DNA from: Brevibacillus centrosporus
GTDB taxonomy: Bacteria; Bacillota; Bacilli; Brevibacillales; Brevibacillaceae
DNA: 64,000 nt
NCBI RefSeq assembly: GCF_003710815.1
Contig: NZ_RHHP01000051.1
Location: 42,851 to 106,850, forward strand
Reading direction: 5' to 3'
Shown: piece by piece, positions 26,672 to 35,117 of the stretch
Layout of the letters: each line of letters opens with the position of its first letter
How positions within the stretch are numbered: position 1 is the first letter of the stretch
Position numbers and translations under genes: made by a program
The notes under the pieces: generated by a model
What the model saw: only the letters and a program-made list of their open reading frames with translations
The model's database searches: none
What the model was told of the DNA's origin: nothing

Positions 26672-26738
26672 TTCATCGTCAAAATGAGAAAAAGAGAAGC
26701 ACCGATGGGTGAAAATTGGGGGAGAGGGGTTAGCAGGG

Positions 26739-27134
26739 ATGAAGCTCGTTTCTGGAATTTTGATCTTGCTTGCCTTTTACGGAGTAGGGACCTTGGCGAG
26801 CAAATGGCTGCACATACCGATGCCAGGCAATCTGATTGGCATGCTGCTGTTGACCCTGTGCTTATGCATGGGCTGGATTCGAATGGACTGGGTTGAACGA
26901 GCGAGCGCCTTTTTAGTACGGCACATGATGTTGTTCTTTGTGCCTATTATTGTGGGAGTCGCGTCTTATATGAGCGGAATCGCGAAAGATCCATGGACGA
27001 TCCTTCTGTCTTTGGTACTAGGACCCGTCATCGTTATGCTGGTTACCGGTCGCGTCGTCCAATGGTATTTGAGCCGACACAAGCACAAAGAAGAGCCATC
27101 CGTTCAGCACGAAGGGAGGGCTCTGGATGCTTAG
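26739..27134 (+). CDS. lrgA: CidA/LrgA family membrane protein
   Basis: 131-residue holin-like protein with four membrane helices. IPMPGNLIGMLLL and the VGVASYM stretch are family features; the C-terminus is charged and cytoplasmic. The ATG at 26739 is 9 bases after GGGGGAGAGGGG; a GTG at 26709 lies upstream of that site. LrgA/CidA proteins were described as holin/antiholin-like; some LrgAB pairs import pyruvate. It overlaps the LrgB gene by 8 bases. No LytST-like regulator lies nearby. Confidence 0.88.
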   Translation: MKLVSGILILLAFYGVGTLASKWLHIPMPGNLIGMLLLTLCLCMGWIRMDWVERASAFLVRHMMLFFVPIIVGVASYMSGIAKDPWTILLSLVLGPVIVMLVTGRVVQWYLSRHKHKEEPSVQHEGRALDA

Positions 27135-27792
27135 TCAGCTGTCTGCCATTGTGGTGACCCTCATCGGCTACAAAGGAGCGACCACAATCAGTGCTCGCTT
27201 TCCGCGCTTACAGCCTCTTATTGTAGCGGTCGTACTCGTCTGGCTTTTGTGGTGGCTTGTGAGCGGCGACTGGGAGGCATTCTCGGCAGGAGGTCAATGG
27301 ATCTCCTTTTGGCTAGGCCCGGCTACGGTGGCACTCGCTGTTCCTTTAGCCAAACAAATCAGAGAGTTCGCTCATATATGGAAAGGTGTCTTGTTGGGGG
27401 TGGCTATAGGCTGTGCAGTTGCGATACTCACCGTGTACGTTATACACTGGTGCCTAGGCTCCGATGATGTCCTTTTGAAAAGCATGCTGAGCAAGTCAGT
27501 GACTACGCCGATCGCTTTGGAGCTGGCACGCTCGGTTGGCGGCGTACCTGCTTTGGCTGCCTTCTTCACGGCACTGACCGGGATGATTGGCGTTCTGGTT
27601 GCCCGACCTGTCCTCAAATGGGGGGGTATCCGGGATGACTGGGCGATTGGAATCGCAGTAGGAACGAGTGCCCACGCCATAGGAACGGCCAGTCTGAATC
27701 GGATCTCTCCCGTTCAAACCGCGGCGTCCAGTGTGGCGATGATTGTAGCGGGAGTCATCACCTCGATCTATTTGATCCCATTCTCCTTTTGA
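27127..27792 (+). CDS. lrgB: CidB/LrgB family membrane protein
   Basis: 221-residue partner of the preceding LrgA-type protein with about six helices. Family signatures are LGPATVALAVPLAKQ, SKSVTTPIALELARSVGG, LTGMIGVL and GTSAHAIGTA. The coding overlap with lrgA implies coupled synthesis of a two-protein membrane complex. No classical terminator follows; the convergent yqeW-like gene ends 12 bases beyond. Confidence 0.92.
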   Translation: MLSQLSAIVVTLIGYKGATTISARFPRLQPLIVAVVLVWLLWWLVSGDWEAFSAGGQWISFWLGPATVALAVPLAKQIREFAHIWKGVLLGVAIGCAVAILTVYVIHWCLGSDDVLLKSMLSKSVTTPIALELARSVGGVPALAAFFTALTGMIGVLVARPVLKWGGIRDDWAIGIAVGTSAHAIGTASLNRISPVQTAASSVAMIVAGVITSIYLIPFSF

Positions 27793-27804
27793 AACGCTGC
27801 TGGA

Positions 27805-28755
27805 TCAGGAGCGTTTGATCGGGATTCGCTTGTCCGGAATCAGCCACTGAATAAAGCTGGCGATCTGGCTGGTAAAAGGCAGCGCGACGAGCGAGCAAAC
27901 CAGATTGAAAATGGTTTGAGAATGGGCGATTTGCATAGAAGGGTTGGACGTTAAAAAGGCGCTGACCAGGGAAAGCTGAGGAAGAATAGGCAGAAAGGCA
28001 AGAGCACCGGCGACATTAAACAATGTATGGCACCACGCTACTTGCTTCGAGGCTGTATTGGTTCCGATGCTGGCGATAATAGCGGTAAAGCAGGTTCCGA
28101 TGTTGGCGCCAAGCACGATCGCGATGGCAGTCTCCATCGACAAGATATTGTGGCTGAGCAGCCCCATCGTGATGACCGTTGTAGCCGAACCGCTGTGGAT
28201 CAACCCGGTAAAAATGATCCCGGTCAATAGACCTACCCCAATCGAATGGCTGCTCTCCAGAAATAGGGAGCGAAAGGTTTCCGATTGCTCCAGAGGGGCA
28301 GCCATGAGCTTCAAGGTATCGATCCCGAGAAAAATCAGCCCAAACCCTGCGACGACAAGCCCTGTGCAGCGAATGTTGCGCCGAGGCATGAGCCAGAGGG
28401 CGACTCCGATGAGCAGCATGGGTATGGCGAACGACTCCAGCTTGAGTGCGATCAGCTCTGTGGTAACAGTCGTACCCAGATTGGTGCCGAGGATGATGCC
28501 GACGGTTTGGCTAAAGCGGATAATCCCTGCATTGGTCAAGCCGATGGTCAGCACGGTGACAGCACTGGAGCTTTGCAAGACAAAGGTAGATAAAAGCCCC
28601 ATCCAAAAGCTGTGGATAGGCGTACGTGTAAAGCGTCCCATCCATTGCTCCATTTTTTTGCCTGCAAGATTTTGAAACCCGGTCCTCATGGCATACATAC
28701 CGAACAGAAAAAAACTGAGCCCAAAAGTGAACGGGGCGAGGATGGACACGATCAC
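27805..28755 (-). CDS. yqeW: Na/Pi cotransporter family protein (YqeW-like)
   Basis: About 316 residues, 8-9 membrane helices, with the two inverted PNaS repeats: QSSSAVTVLTIGL and GTNLGTTVTTELIAL in the first, HSGSATTVITMGLL and GANIGTCFTAIIASIG in the second. It likely moves phosphate with sodium; the PhoU-like C-terminal domain of longer homologues is absent. GTG 28755 is chosen since AAGGAGG lies 10 bases upstream on the minus strand; an ATG at 28782 is an alternative with a weaker AAAGGATC site. B. subtilis yqeW sits in the same neighbourhood after yqeV. Confidence 0.88.
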   Translation of the reverse strand: MIVSILAPFTFGLSFFLFGMYAMRTGFQNLAGKKMEQWMGRFTRTPIHSFWMGLLSTFVLQSSSAVTVLTIGLTNAGIIRFSQTVGIILGTNLGTTVTTELIALKLESFAIPMLLIGVALWLMPRRNIRCTGLVVAGFGLIFLGIDTLKLMAAPLEQSETFRSLFLESSHSIGVGLLTGIIFTGLIHSGSATTVITMGLLSHNILSMETAIAIVLGANIGTCFTAIIASIGTNTASKQVAWCHTLFNVAGALAFLPILPQLSLVSAFLTSNPSMQIAHSQTIFNLVCSLVALPFTSQIASFIQWLIPDKRIPIKRS

Positions 28756-28879
28756 AAAGCAAAATCCTCCTTCCCTAGACATACATGCGCAGATCCTTTT
28801 GTTCCTTAAGGAGATTTCTGCAAGATATTACTACGCTATGCCTGTACGGAGACGAGCATGACAAGGAGGCCCTAGAACA

Positions 28880-30175
28880 GTGGCAAAAGTACTTTTAAAT
28901 CAACATCGAAAAAAACGGCTGGAAACCGGTCACCCATGGATTTATCAATCGGAGGTTTTGGAGATCCAGGGCGATGTCGTGCCAGGAGAAATTGTGGAAG
29001 TGACCAATCACAAAGGTCATTTCCTTGCAAAAGGCTACATCAATCCAGCGTCTCAAATGATCGTTCGCATCTTGAGCTTTGATCCAAATGAAGCGATCGA
29101 CTACGATTTTTTCCTGCGTAAAATTAGACAAGCGGCAGAGTTTCGCACGCGCTTTGTGGACAACCCACATGCCTGCAGGGTGATCTATGGTGAAGCCGAC
29201 TTTTTGCCGGGCTTGATTGTCGATCGTTATAACGATGTTCTGGTCGTGCAAGTACTGTCTCTTGGGATGGAGCAGCGAATCGAATGGATCCGTGATGCGC
29301 TGGTAGAAGTCTTTGCTCCGGAAGGTATTTATTTGCGCAATGACGTTCCTGTGCGCAAGCTGGAAGGTCTGGAGCAAGGAAAAGGGGTTCTGTACGGAGA
29401 ATGCCCGCGTGAAGTACTGATCGAAGAAAATGGGCTCAAGTACTACGTAGATATCGTCGAAGGCCAGAAGACAGGATTTTTCTATGATCAGCGTGAAAAC
29501 CGCGCATCGATCGCGCCGTTGATGAAGGGGTGGGGGGAGTCGCATGGCATCTCCTTGCAGTCGGTTGAGGTGGATGGAGAGCTGAAGACCGTGCCTGTAG
29601 ACAAGCGGGGGAAAGCCATCAAAAACCCGTTCTGGGACGGAGCCGAGGTGCTGGAATGCTTCACTCACACAGGCTCGTTTACGCTGAATGCATGCAAGCA
29701 TGGAGCGAAAAAAGTAACCGCACTCGATATCTCCGAGCATGCGATCGAAACAGCGAAACGAAACATCACCTTGAACGGCTTTTTGCATCGCGTTGATTTT
29801 GTGGTAGCCAATGCGTTTGATTACCTGCGTGAAAATGTGGAAGCGGGACGCAGCTGGGATGTCGTCATCCTTGACCCGCCAGCCTTTGCCAAATCTCGTG
29901 GTGCCGTAAAAGGGGCCATCCGCGGATACAAGGACATCAACCTGAACGGCTTGAAGCTTGTCCGTCCGGGAGGCTTTCTGGTGACTGCTTCTTGCTCGTA
30001 TCATATGTCGCCGGAGCTGTTCCTTGATACGATTCAGGAAGCCGCGATCGATGCGAAGAAAATTCTGCGCCTGATCGAGTGGCGTGGAGCAGGGAAAGAC
30101 CATCCGCAAATTAGCGGAGCCGATGAGGCGCACTACTTGAAGTTTGCCATCTTTGAAGTGCGCGATCGAAAATAG
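28880..30175 (+). CDS. Class I rRNA methyltransferase (RlmI/YccW-like) with an insertion
   Basis: 431 residues. An N-terminal PUA domain (LETGHPWIYQSEV, about 15-75), an EEHEE-like middle part with GEADFLPGLIVDRYND, and a C-terminal Rossmann domain with VLECFTHTGSFTLNACKHGA and the catalytic-site motif DPPAFAKSRGAVKGA. Homologues methylate C5 of cytosine in 23S rRNA (RlmI). Between GFFYDQRENR and the SAM motif there is an extra segment of about 35 residues (near residues 215-250) compared with the usual ~396-residue RlmI. GTG 28880 follows AAGGAGG by 10 bases. The exact rRNA target is not known. Confidence 0.88.
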   Translation: MAKVLLNQHRKKRLETGHPWIYQSEVLEIQGDVVPGEIVEVTNHKGHFLAKGYINPASQMIVRILSFDPNEAIDYDFFLRKIRQAAEFRTRFVDNPHACRVIYGEADFLPGLIVDRYNDVLVVQVLSLGMEQRIEWIRDALVEVFAPEGIYLRNDVPVRKLEGLEQGKGVLYGECPREVLIEENGLKYYVDIVEGQKTGFFYDQRENRASIAPLMKGWGESHGISLQSVEVDGELKTVPVDKRGKAIKNPFWDGAEVLECFTHTGSFTLNACKHGAKKVTALDISEHAIETAKRNITLNGFLHRVDFVVANAFDYLRENVEAGRSWDVVILDPPAFAKSRGAVKGAIRGYKDINLNGLKLVRPGGFLVTASCSYHMSPELFLDTIQEAAIDAKKILRLIEWRGAGKDHPQISGADEAHYLKFAIFEVRDRK

Positions 30176-30187
30176 AGCTAGAAAAAT

Positions 30188-30215
30188 AACCCCCGTGATC
30201 GCGATCGGGGGTTTT
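30188..30215. terminator. Bidirectional terminator
   Basis: AACCCCC (30188-30194) pairs with GGGGGTT (30207-30213). T runs occur on both strands (TTTT on plus; AAAAATAA read as TTATTTTT on minus). It serves both the methyltransferase gene and the convergent CxxC gene. Confidence 0.88.
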
Positions 30216-30232
30216 GCCATGTCCTCCAGTAT

Positions 30233-30724
30233 TCACGCGAACTGCTTGTCGCTGCGAACTTTGCGCAGTACCTCCAGAGATTGCTTGAGACCTAATTCCT
30301 TGCCTAGCATGACTTGTCCTTCTGCAGGTGTAGATGCTCGAGTTTGCGTCATCATTTGCAGCTCGTGGGTGAGCAAATGCTCGACGAGATAAAGCTGTAC
30401 CTGACCAATTTCCCGCTCGCTTTTCCGATTCCGCTCACTGAACCTCATTCGGTCCTGGCTCTCTTCGACGTACTTGTCGATGTCATCCTCTAGAAAATGG
30501 GAGGCCGTACAGATGATGTTTCGATAGTCTTCCGTTTTGGAAGGAATCGAGCGGATGGTATGACCGAGGTGAGAGAGCAGGAATTTGTTCAGCACGACAC
30601 TGTTTCGCGTGTAATCGTTGTGCAGGAGGGAATATTCCCCTAAAAACGAGCCACTGTCTTTGTCAAAGCTGTGCAACAGCGTATAAGAAGAGCAGTACGT
30701 ACAGTAGACGAGATAGTCTCTCAT
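30233..30724 (-). CDS. Uncharacterised 163-residue protein with N-terminal CxxC
   Basis: Function not recognised. The N-terminus (MRDYLVYCTYCSSYTLLHSF) has a CTYC pair that could bind metal or be redox-active, with no second CxxC visible, so a zinc ribbon is not complete. The rest is predicted mostly helical and charged (EESQDRMRFSERNRKSEREIGQ). There is no signal peptide or membrane segment. The ATG at 30724 is 6 bases after GGAGGG; ATG 30730 touches that site. A good terminator follows on its strand, and its ribosome site is strong, so it is very likely a real gene. Nothing nearby explains its role. Confidence 0.7.
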   Translation of the reverse strand: MRDYLVYCTYCSSYTLLHSFDKDSGSFLGEYSLLHNDYTRNSVVLNKFLLSHLGHTIRSIPSKTEDYRNIICTASHFLEDDIDKYVEESQDRMRFSERNRKSEREIGQVQLYLVEHLLTHELQMMTQTRASTPAEGQVMLGKELGLKQSLEVLRKVRSDKQFA

Positions 30725-30948
30725 GGACATCCCTCCAACATAATAGCTCCATGTCAGGAAGTTTATTTGCTATGATATGACGGATGAAGTCCATGGGTGA
30801 ATCCCTTGAAATCGGAGTACAGTTTGTGTATGCTGATTGATGGGCTCGGCCCAGTGATAAAGAACAGATGCTGGGCTTTCGCATAGCATAGGAGAGAAAG
30901 ATACTGGGTAGGCTCTCTGCCGCAGCAGAGGGGAAAGGAGTAAGGAAG

Positions 30949-32079
30949 ATGGGAAGCGAGAAAATTCGTCTGGGAATTATTTACGGTGGAAAATCCTCGG
31001 AGCATGAGGTTTCTCTGCGGACGGCGATGTCTATTATGCAGGCAGTCGATGCTCATAAATACGAAGTGACCCCGATTTACGTTCAGCTCGACGGTTCATG
31101 GGTAAAAGGAGAGGTCATTGCCGGACAATTGCCTGAGGGAATTGATGCTCTTCGATTGACACCAGGACGTCCAGACGAAATCAACAACCAAGAAATTTCG
31201 GGACAGCAATTGGTCCCTTCCTCTAAGCCTGCTTCTCTGTTTTCGATCGGCCAACAGATTGATGTTATTTTTCCGGTCGTACATGGACCCAATGGTGAAG
31301 ACGGCACCATGCAGGGGATGCTCGAATTAGCGAACCTGCCGTATGTAGGAGCTGGTGTCATGGCATCCGCTGTAGGTATGGACAAATGGATGATGAAAAC
31401 CGTATTTGGCCAAGTGGGTCTGCCACAGGTGAAATATATTGGACTGCTGCGTTCCCAATGGGAAAAAGATCAGGAAGCCGCAATGGACCGCATCGAGGAA
31501 GAGCTCGGGTTTCCTTGTTTTGTAAAGCCTGCGAATATGGGCTCAAGCGTAGGTGTCAATAAAGCGAAGAACAGGGATGAACTCGCGGCCGCTCTCGATG
31601 TTGCAGCCAAGTTCGACCGCCGATTGATTGTCGAAGAATTTGTGAATGCGCGCGAATTGGAAATCGGTGTGCTCGGAAATGAAGAGCTGATCACGTCCGT
31701 AGTCGGTGAAATTATCGCTGCAAAAGAATTCTACGATTACGAAGCGAAATACAAAGGAGCGGGGACAGAGCTGTCGATTCCAGCGAATGTACCCGAGCAT
31801 GTTTCCGAGCAAATTGCTGAGATCGCCAAAAAAGCTTTCCATGCGCTTGATGGCTCCGGCTTATCTCGGGTAGATTTCTTTTGGGACGAGAAAAACGACA
31901 AGCTGTATATTAACGAAGTCAACACGATGCCAGGATTCACGCCGTTCAGTATGTATCCGATGCTGTTCCAAGCTGCAGGGATCAGCTACAGCGAGCTGAT
32001 TGACAGGCTCGTACAACTGGGGATTGAGCGCCATGCAGATAAGCAGCGCAACATCGTGGATGCAGAAGAACTGGAATAG
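30949..32079 (+). CDS. ddl: D-alanine--D-alanine ligase
   Basis: 376-residue ATP-grasp ligase that makes D-Ala-D-Ala for peptidoglycan. Visible are GGKSSEHEVSLRTA near the N-terminus, VFPVVHGPNGEDGTMQGMLE, the ATP-grasp CFVKPANMGSSVGVNKA and LYINEVNTMPGFTPFSMYP. The ATG follows GGAGTAAGGAAG. An extended -10 element (TGCTATGAT, 30768-30776) lies about 170 bases upstream and could drive it. murF, which uses its product, lies 0.8 kb downstream on the other strand, not in the same operon. Confidence 0.96.
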   Translation: MGSEKIRLGIIYGGKSSEHEVSLRTAMSIMQAVDAHKYEVTPIYVQLDGSWVKGEVIAGQLPEGIDALRLTPGRPDEINNQEISGQQLVPSSKPASLFSIGQQIDVIFPVVHGPNGEDGTMQGMLELANLPYVGAGVMASAVGMDKWMMKTVFGQVGLPQVKYIGLLRSQWEKDQEAAMDRIEEELGFPCFVKPANMGSSVGVNKAKNRDELAAALDVAAKFDRRLIVEEFVNARELEIGVLGNEELITSVVGEIIAAKEFYDYEAKYKGAGTELSIPANVPEHVSEQIAEIAKKAFHALDGSGLSRVDFFWDEKNDKLYINEVNTMPGFTPFSMYPMLFQAAGISYSELIDRLVQLGIERHADKQRNIVDAEELE

Positions 32080-32113
32080 CTGCGCAGGAACGAATATGCG
32101 AGCGTGGGAAACG

Positions 32114-32142
32114 AGGGGTGCCGGCGAAGGCATCCCTTTTTT
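32114..32142 (+). terminator. Terminator after ddl
   Basis: GGGGTGCC and GGCATCCC form the stem around GGCGAA, followed by six T residues. Confidence 0.88.
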
Positions 32143-32204
32143 GCTGTTACCTGCAACAAAGCGCGTGCAGAAACGTTTCTTTTTACGTAGCAGATTGGTC
32201 TTAG

Positions 32205-32276
32205 GTGCACTTTACTGATTTTGCGGCCGACAAGCTGGACGAGCTGGAGCGAATTGTTGAAAAGACTGGGCCCTAG
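32205..32276 (+). other. Short open frame, possible gene remnant
   Basis: A GTG directly after a stop codon opens 23 codons: VHFTDFAADKLDELERIVEK then TGP and a TAG. The amphipathic composition looks like the C-terminus of a real protein, but there is no ribosome site. It sits 20 bases before the histidine phosphatase gene. It could be a decayed gene end or chance. Confidence 0.2.
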
Positions 32277-32297
32277 AAACGGAGGAGGAGGAACACT

Positions 32298-32864
32298 ATG
32301 CTTACTCACATTTATATGGTTCGACATGCGGAATCTCCATTTACCTTAAACGCGGAAGAGACGAGGGAGCTATCGAGGAAAGGCTGGAAGGACGCAGAGC
32401 GTATCGCAGAGATCCTGCAAAGAGAGGGCGTGGACGCGTTTGTTTCCAGCTCGTACAAGAGAGCCATTCAAACGATCGAGATTGCGGCAAAACGATTGGG
32501 AAAATCCATTGTCATCGACTCCCGGTTCCGTGAACGTGACCTTGCACGGCACGATCATTTTTTCGAAGACATGGAGCAAGCGGTAGAACGAGCTTTCTCG
32601 GATCCTGCTTTTTCCTACCCAGGCGGTGAGTCCAACGCAGTCGCAGGCGTGCGAGGGGTGAAGGCTCTTGAGGAGCTGCTCGCAGCATATCGGGGGAAAA
32701 AGGTGGCGGTAGGGACGCATGGAAACATCATGACTATCATCATGAATCGCTTTGACTCCGCATACGACTTCCAATTCTGGAGGAAGACTACGAAGCCGGA
32801 TTTGTATCGATTGACATTCGCCGAAAATGACTTGAGAGAAGTCGTACGATTGTGGGAGGAATAA
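32298..32864 (+). CDS. Histidine phosphatase family protein
   Basis: 188-residue branch-1 histidine phosphatase (phosphoglycerate-mutase-like). The catalytic motif is MVRHAES near residue 8-10; the second histidine is in VGTHGNIM. It has the SSYKRAIQTIE stretch that replaces the usual SxLxRAxQTA and GGESNAVAGVRG. Substrate is unknown. The ATG follows GGAGGAGGA. It is convergent with murF; a terminator hairpin lies between them. Confidence 0.9.
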   Translation: MLTHIYMVRHAESPFTLNAEETRELSRKGWKDAERIAEILQREGVDAFVSSSYKRAIQTIEIAAKRLGKSIVIDSRFRERDLARHDHFFEDMEQAVERAFSDPAFSYPGGESNAVAGVRGVKALEELLAAYRGKKVAVGTHGNIMTIIMNRFDSAYDFQFWRKTTKPDLYRLTFAENDLREVVRLWEE

Positions 32865-32907
32865 AAAATGACGCCACTGCCCGTGAGTGCTTCACAGGAG
32901 TGGCGTC
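32863..32907 (-). terminator. Terminator of murF (minus strand)
   Basis: GACGCCACT (32870-32878) and AGTGGCGTC (32899-32907) form a perfect 9-base stem with an inner GTGA/TCAC pair. Read on the minus strand it is followed by a run of T (A residues 32863-32868), which overlaps the end of the phosphatase gene. Confidence 0.85.
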
Positions 32908-32911
32908 TTAC

Positions 32912-34294
32912 TTATGACAGGTTCTCCAGATCGGAAATGACAGTCCAGAGCTCCATGCCGCGAGAAGCTTTCAGCAAGAATGCATGCTGCTCGTTGCGCA
33001 AAGAGAGCAGGGCGGCTACAGCTTCCGCCTTCGTGGCGAAATGGAGCTTTTGTCCCTCGTACGTCTCGCTGATGTGGCGAGAGTGTTCCCCGACCGTTAC
33101 GAGCAAGGAGAAGCGGTCGCGCAGGGCATTTGCATAGGCTCCGACTTGTATATGCATCGCATCACTTTCAGCACCTAATTCGTACATATCTCCGAGTACC
33201 AGTACTTTTTTACGATTGGGGAACAGCTCGGCAAAGGTACCGATCGCTGCCTCCATGGATGCCGGACTGGCATTGTAGGCGTCGCTGATATAGAGAGCAC
33301 CATGAGCGGAAGTCACCTGTTCAAAACGCATGGCAGACAGCTTGACAGTCGAGAGAGCGTCCGTAATCTGCTCGACAGACATTCCCAGGCGCATGGCAAT
33401 GGCAATAGCTGGGAGGGCATTCAGCACGCTGTGCGTTCCGTACAATGGCAGAGCGGCTACAAAGCGTTCTCCAGTAGGAAAGCACACGGTAAACTGCATG
33501 CCGTCATCGGTTGACAGAATATCCTCTGCCCAAATATCCGCAGGGCCTTCGACGGAATAATAGGCGATTTTCCCCGGATATAGATGAGCGATCATGCGCA
33601 AGTATTCGGAGTCGCCGTTTAAAAGGACGAGCCCGTCTGGCGAAGTATGGGGCAGCAGCTCCGCTTTGGCGAGAGCAATTTTTTCACGGGAGCCGAAAAA
33701 CTCCATATGGGAATCCCCTATGTACGTAATCACGCTGATTTCCGGCTTGGTCAGGGAGGCGATCAGATCGATTTCCCCTGCATGATTCATACCCAGCTCC
33801 AGGACAGCCGCCTGATGACTCGCTTCAATTTGCAAAAGCGAATAGGGCACACCCAGATGATTGTTCAAATTTTTGTAGGTTTTATAGACCGAGTAGTGGC
33901 TTCCCAGCACATGGGCAATGATGTCCTTTACGGTCGTCTTCCCGATGCTGCCCGTTACTGCGATGTGCGGGATCGTCAGTTCTTTGCGATAGGCGGCGGC
34001 CAGCTTTTGAAAGGCACGCAGCGTATCGTTGACCAGAATCAGCCCAAATCCTTGAGGCAAACCCTGTGGAACTTTGCTTTCGTCTGAAATAACCGCTGCA
34101 ACGGCACCTTGCTCCGCCGCTTGGAGGAGAAAATCATGGCCGTCCCTGGCACCGCCGGTCAAGGCTACAAATAGGGATCCGTCTATCAATTGGCGGGTGT
34201 CGAAGTGAACTGCTTGCAATAGCAATCCGGGATCGCCTGCTCGTACCATCCCTTCTGCTTTGATGGCCGCATGTTCCAATGCGATTGGTTTCAT
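32912..34294 (-). CDS. murF: UDP-N-acetylmuramoyl-tripeptide--D-Ala-D-Ala ligase
   Basis: 460-residue Mur ligase that adds D-Ala-D-Ala to UDP-MurNAc-tripeptide. The N-terminal domain has HFDTRQLIDGSLFVALTGGARDGHDF; the ATP-binding P-loop is TGSIGKTT (about 114-121); later motifs are ELGMNHAGEI, and SDAYNASPASMEAAI in the C-terminal domain. The ATG at 34294 has AAGGAG 9 bases upstream on its strand; a TTG 6 bases earlier is too close. It is separated from the mur/fts cluster, and placed near ddl but in the opposite direction. Confidence 0.95.
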   Translation of the reverse strand: MKPIALEHAAIKAEGMVRAGDPGLLLQAVHFDTRQLIDGSLFVALTGGARDGHDFLLQAAEQGAVAAVISDESKVPQGLPQGFGLILVNDTLRAFQKLAAAYRKELTIPHIAVTGSIGKTTVKDIIAHVLGSHYSVYKTYKNLNNHLGVPYSLLQIEASHQAAVLELGMNHAGEIDLIASLTKPEISVITYIGDSHMEFFGSREKIALAKAELLPHTSPDGLVLLNGDSEYLRMIAHLYPGKIAYYSVEGPADIWAEDILSTDDGMQFTVCFPTGERFVAALPLYGTHSVLNALPAIAIAMRLGMSVEQITDALSTVKLSAMRFEQVTSAHGALYISDAYNASPASMEAAIGTFAELFPNRKKVLVLGDMYELGAESDAMHIQVGAYANALRDRFSLLVTVGEHSRHISETYEGQKLHFATKAEAVAALLSLRNEQHAFLLKASRGMELWTVISDLENLS

Positions 34295-34339
34295 GTCCAA
34301 GAGCTCCTTTATGATGAAATAAGTCCAAACCTCGAAGTC

Positions 34340-34368
34340 ATGCTAACACGCTGGCAAAGCAGCCGCAA
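34340..34368 (-). promoter_or_regulatory. Possible murF promoter
   Basis: Read on the minus strand: TTGCGG (34368-34363), 17-base spacer, TAGCAT (34345-34340), about 45 bases before the murF start. Moderate match only. Confidence 0.35.
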
Positions 34369-34390
34369 GGGGAACGTGCTGTCGAAAAGA

Positions 34391-34420
34391 TTGCTTTTCC
34401 TCTGGATTGTCCGCTATCAT
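34391..34420 (+). promoter_or_regulatory. Possible promoter of the HIT gene
   Basis: TTGCTT (34391-34396), 18-base spacer, TATCAT (34415-34420), about 70 bases upstream of the HIT start. It is divergent from the murF promoter. Moderate match. Confidence 0.4.
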
Positions 34421-34489
34421 GATATTATCTTAGCGTACATAATCGAACGAAAGTTTTCCCGCATCTACGGAAACGAAAGGTGATTTGAG

Positions 34490-34819
34490 ATGGAAAAAAG
34501 TATTTTTACGAGAATTATGGAAAAAGAAATCCCGGCTCGTGTAGAATATGAGGACGAACAGGTCATCGTGATTCATGATATTGCTCCGAAAGCCCCGGTG
34601 CATCTGTTGATCATTCCACGCAAGCCCATTGCTACGCTCATGGACGTCCAGGAAGAGGATTTGCCACTGATCGGCCATATTCATGTCGTCGCTCAGAAGC
34701 TGGCAAACAAGCTTGGACTCAAAGGATTTCGGTTGATCAACAACTGCGGTAAAGAAGGTGGACAGGAAGTTTTCCACATTCACTATCATTTTCTTGCCGG
34801 ATTTCAGGAAGAAAAATGA
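34490..34819 (+). CDS. HIT-family nucleotide-binding protein
   Basis: 109-residue histidine-triad protein of the HINT branch, usually a purine nucleoside phosphoramidase or Ap4A-type hydrolase. The triad is HIHYH (His96, His98, His100); IPRKPIATL and GFRLINNCGKEGGQEVFH are family segments. The ATG is preceded by AAAGGTGATT. It lies immediately upstream of rpsU as a small separate unit. Confidence 0.93.
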   Translation: MEKSIFTRIMEKEIPARVEYEDEQVIVIHDIAPKAPVHLLIIPRKPIATLMDVQEEDLPLIGHIHVVAQKLANKLGLKGFRLINNCGKEGGQEVFHIHYHFLAGFQEEK

Positions 34820-34827
34820 ACTAAAGG

Positions 34828-34857
34828 TTGACCTTCTTTAGTTAATTATCCTATAAT
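34828..34857 (+). promoter_or_regulatory. rpsU promoter overlapped by a dyad
   Basis: TTGACC (34828-34833), 18-base spacer, perfect TATAAT (34852-34857), 70 bases before rpsU. The perfect dyad AACTAAAG-N9-CTTTAGTT (34819-34843) spans the -35 region and starts at the last base of the HIT stop codon. It could be a weak terminator stem for the HIT gene or a protein-binding site. Confidence 0.8.
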
Positions 34858-34926
34858 GAAGTGTGACAGTCTGTTCGTACGTTCGATTCAGGCGTCCCAC
34901 GGTTTTAGCGGAGGGAGGGAAGACAA

Positions 34927-35100
34927 ATGGCAGAAATTCGAGTCAAGAAAAACGAGTCTTTGGATAGCGCACTTCGCCGCTTCAAGCGTGAGAGCGCAAA
35001 ATCCGGGGTGATGGCGGAACTCCGTAAACGTCGCCACTTTGAGAAGCCAAGCATCAAGCGCAAGAAGAAATCCGAAGCAGCTCGCAAGCGCAAGTTTTAA
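34927..35100 (+). CDS. rpsU: 30S ribosomal protein S21
   Basis: 57 residues, the standard size. The sequence begins [20 protein letters not shown] and ends [11 protein letters not shown], rich in Lys/Arg. S21 sits at the 30S platform and assists initiation. The ATG follows GGAGGGAGGGA by 6 bases. It is followed after 17 bases by yqeY, the same order as in Bacillus. Confidence 0.98.
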
Positions 35101-35117
35101 TTGACGGAGGGCCCATC

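Noticed and set aside
27792..27816. Hairpin AAACGCT/AGCGTTT between lrgB and yqeW as a terminator
   Set aside because: No T tract on either strand and it extends into the coding end of yqeW; not supported as a terminator.
28895..30220. 441-codon open frame on the minus strand
   Set aside because: Antisense of the RlmI-like gene; no protein features, and it crosses the bidirectional terminator.
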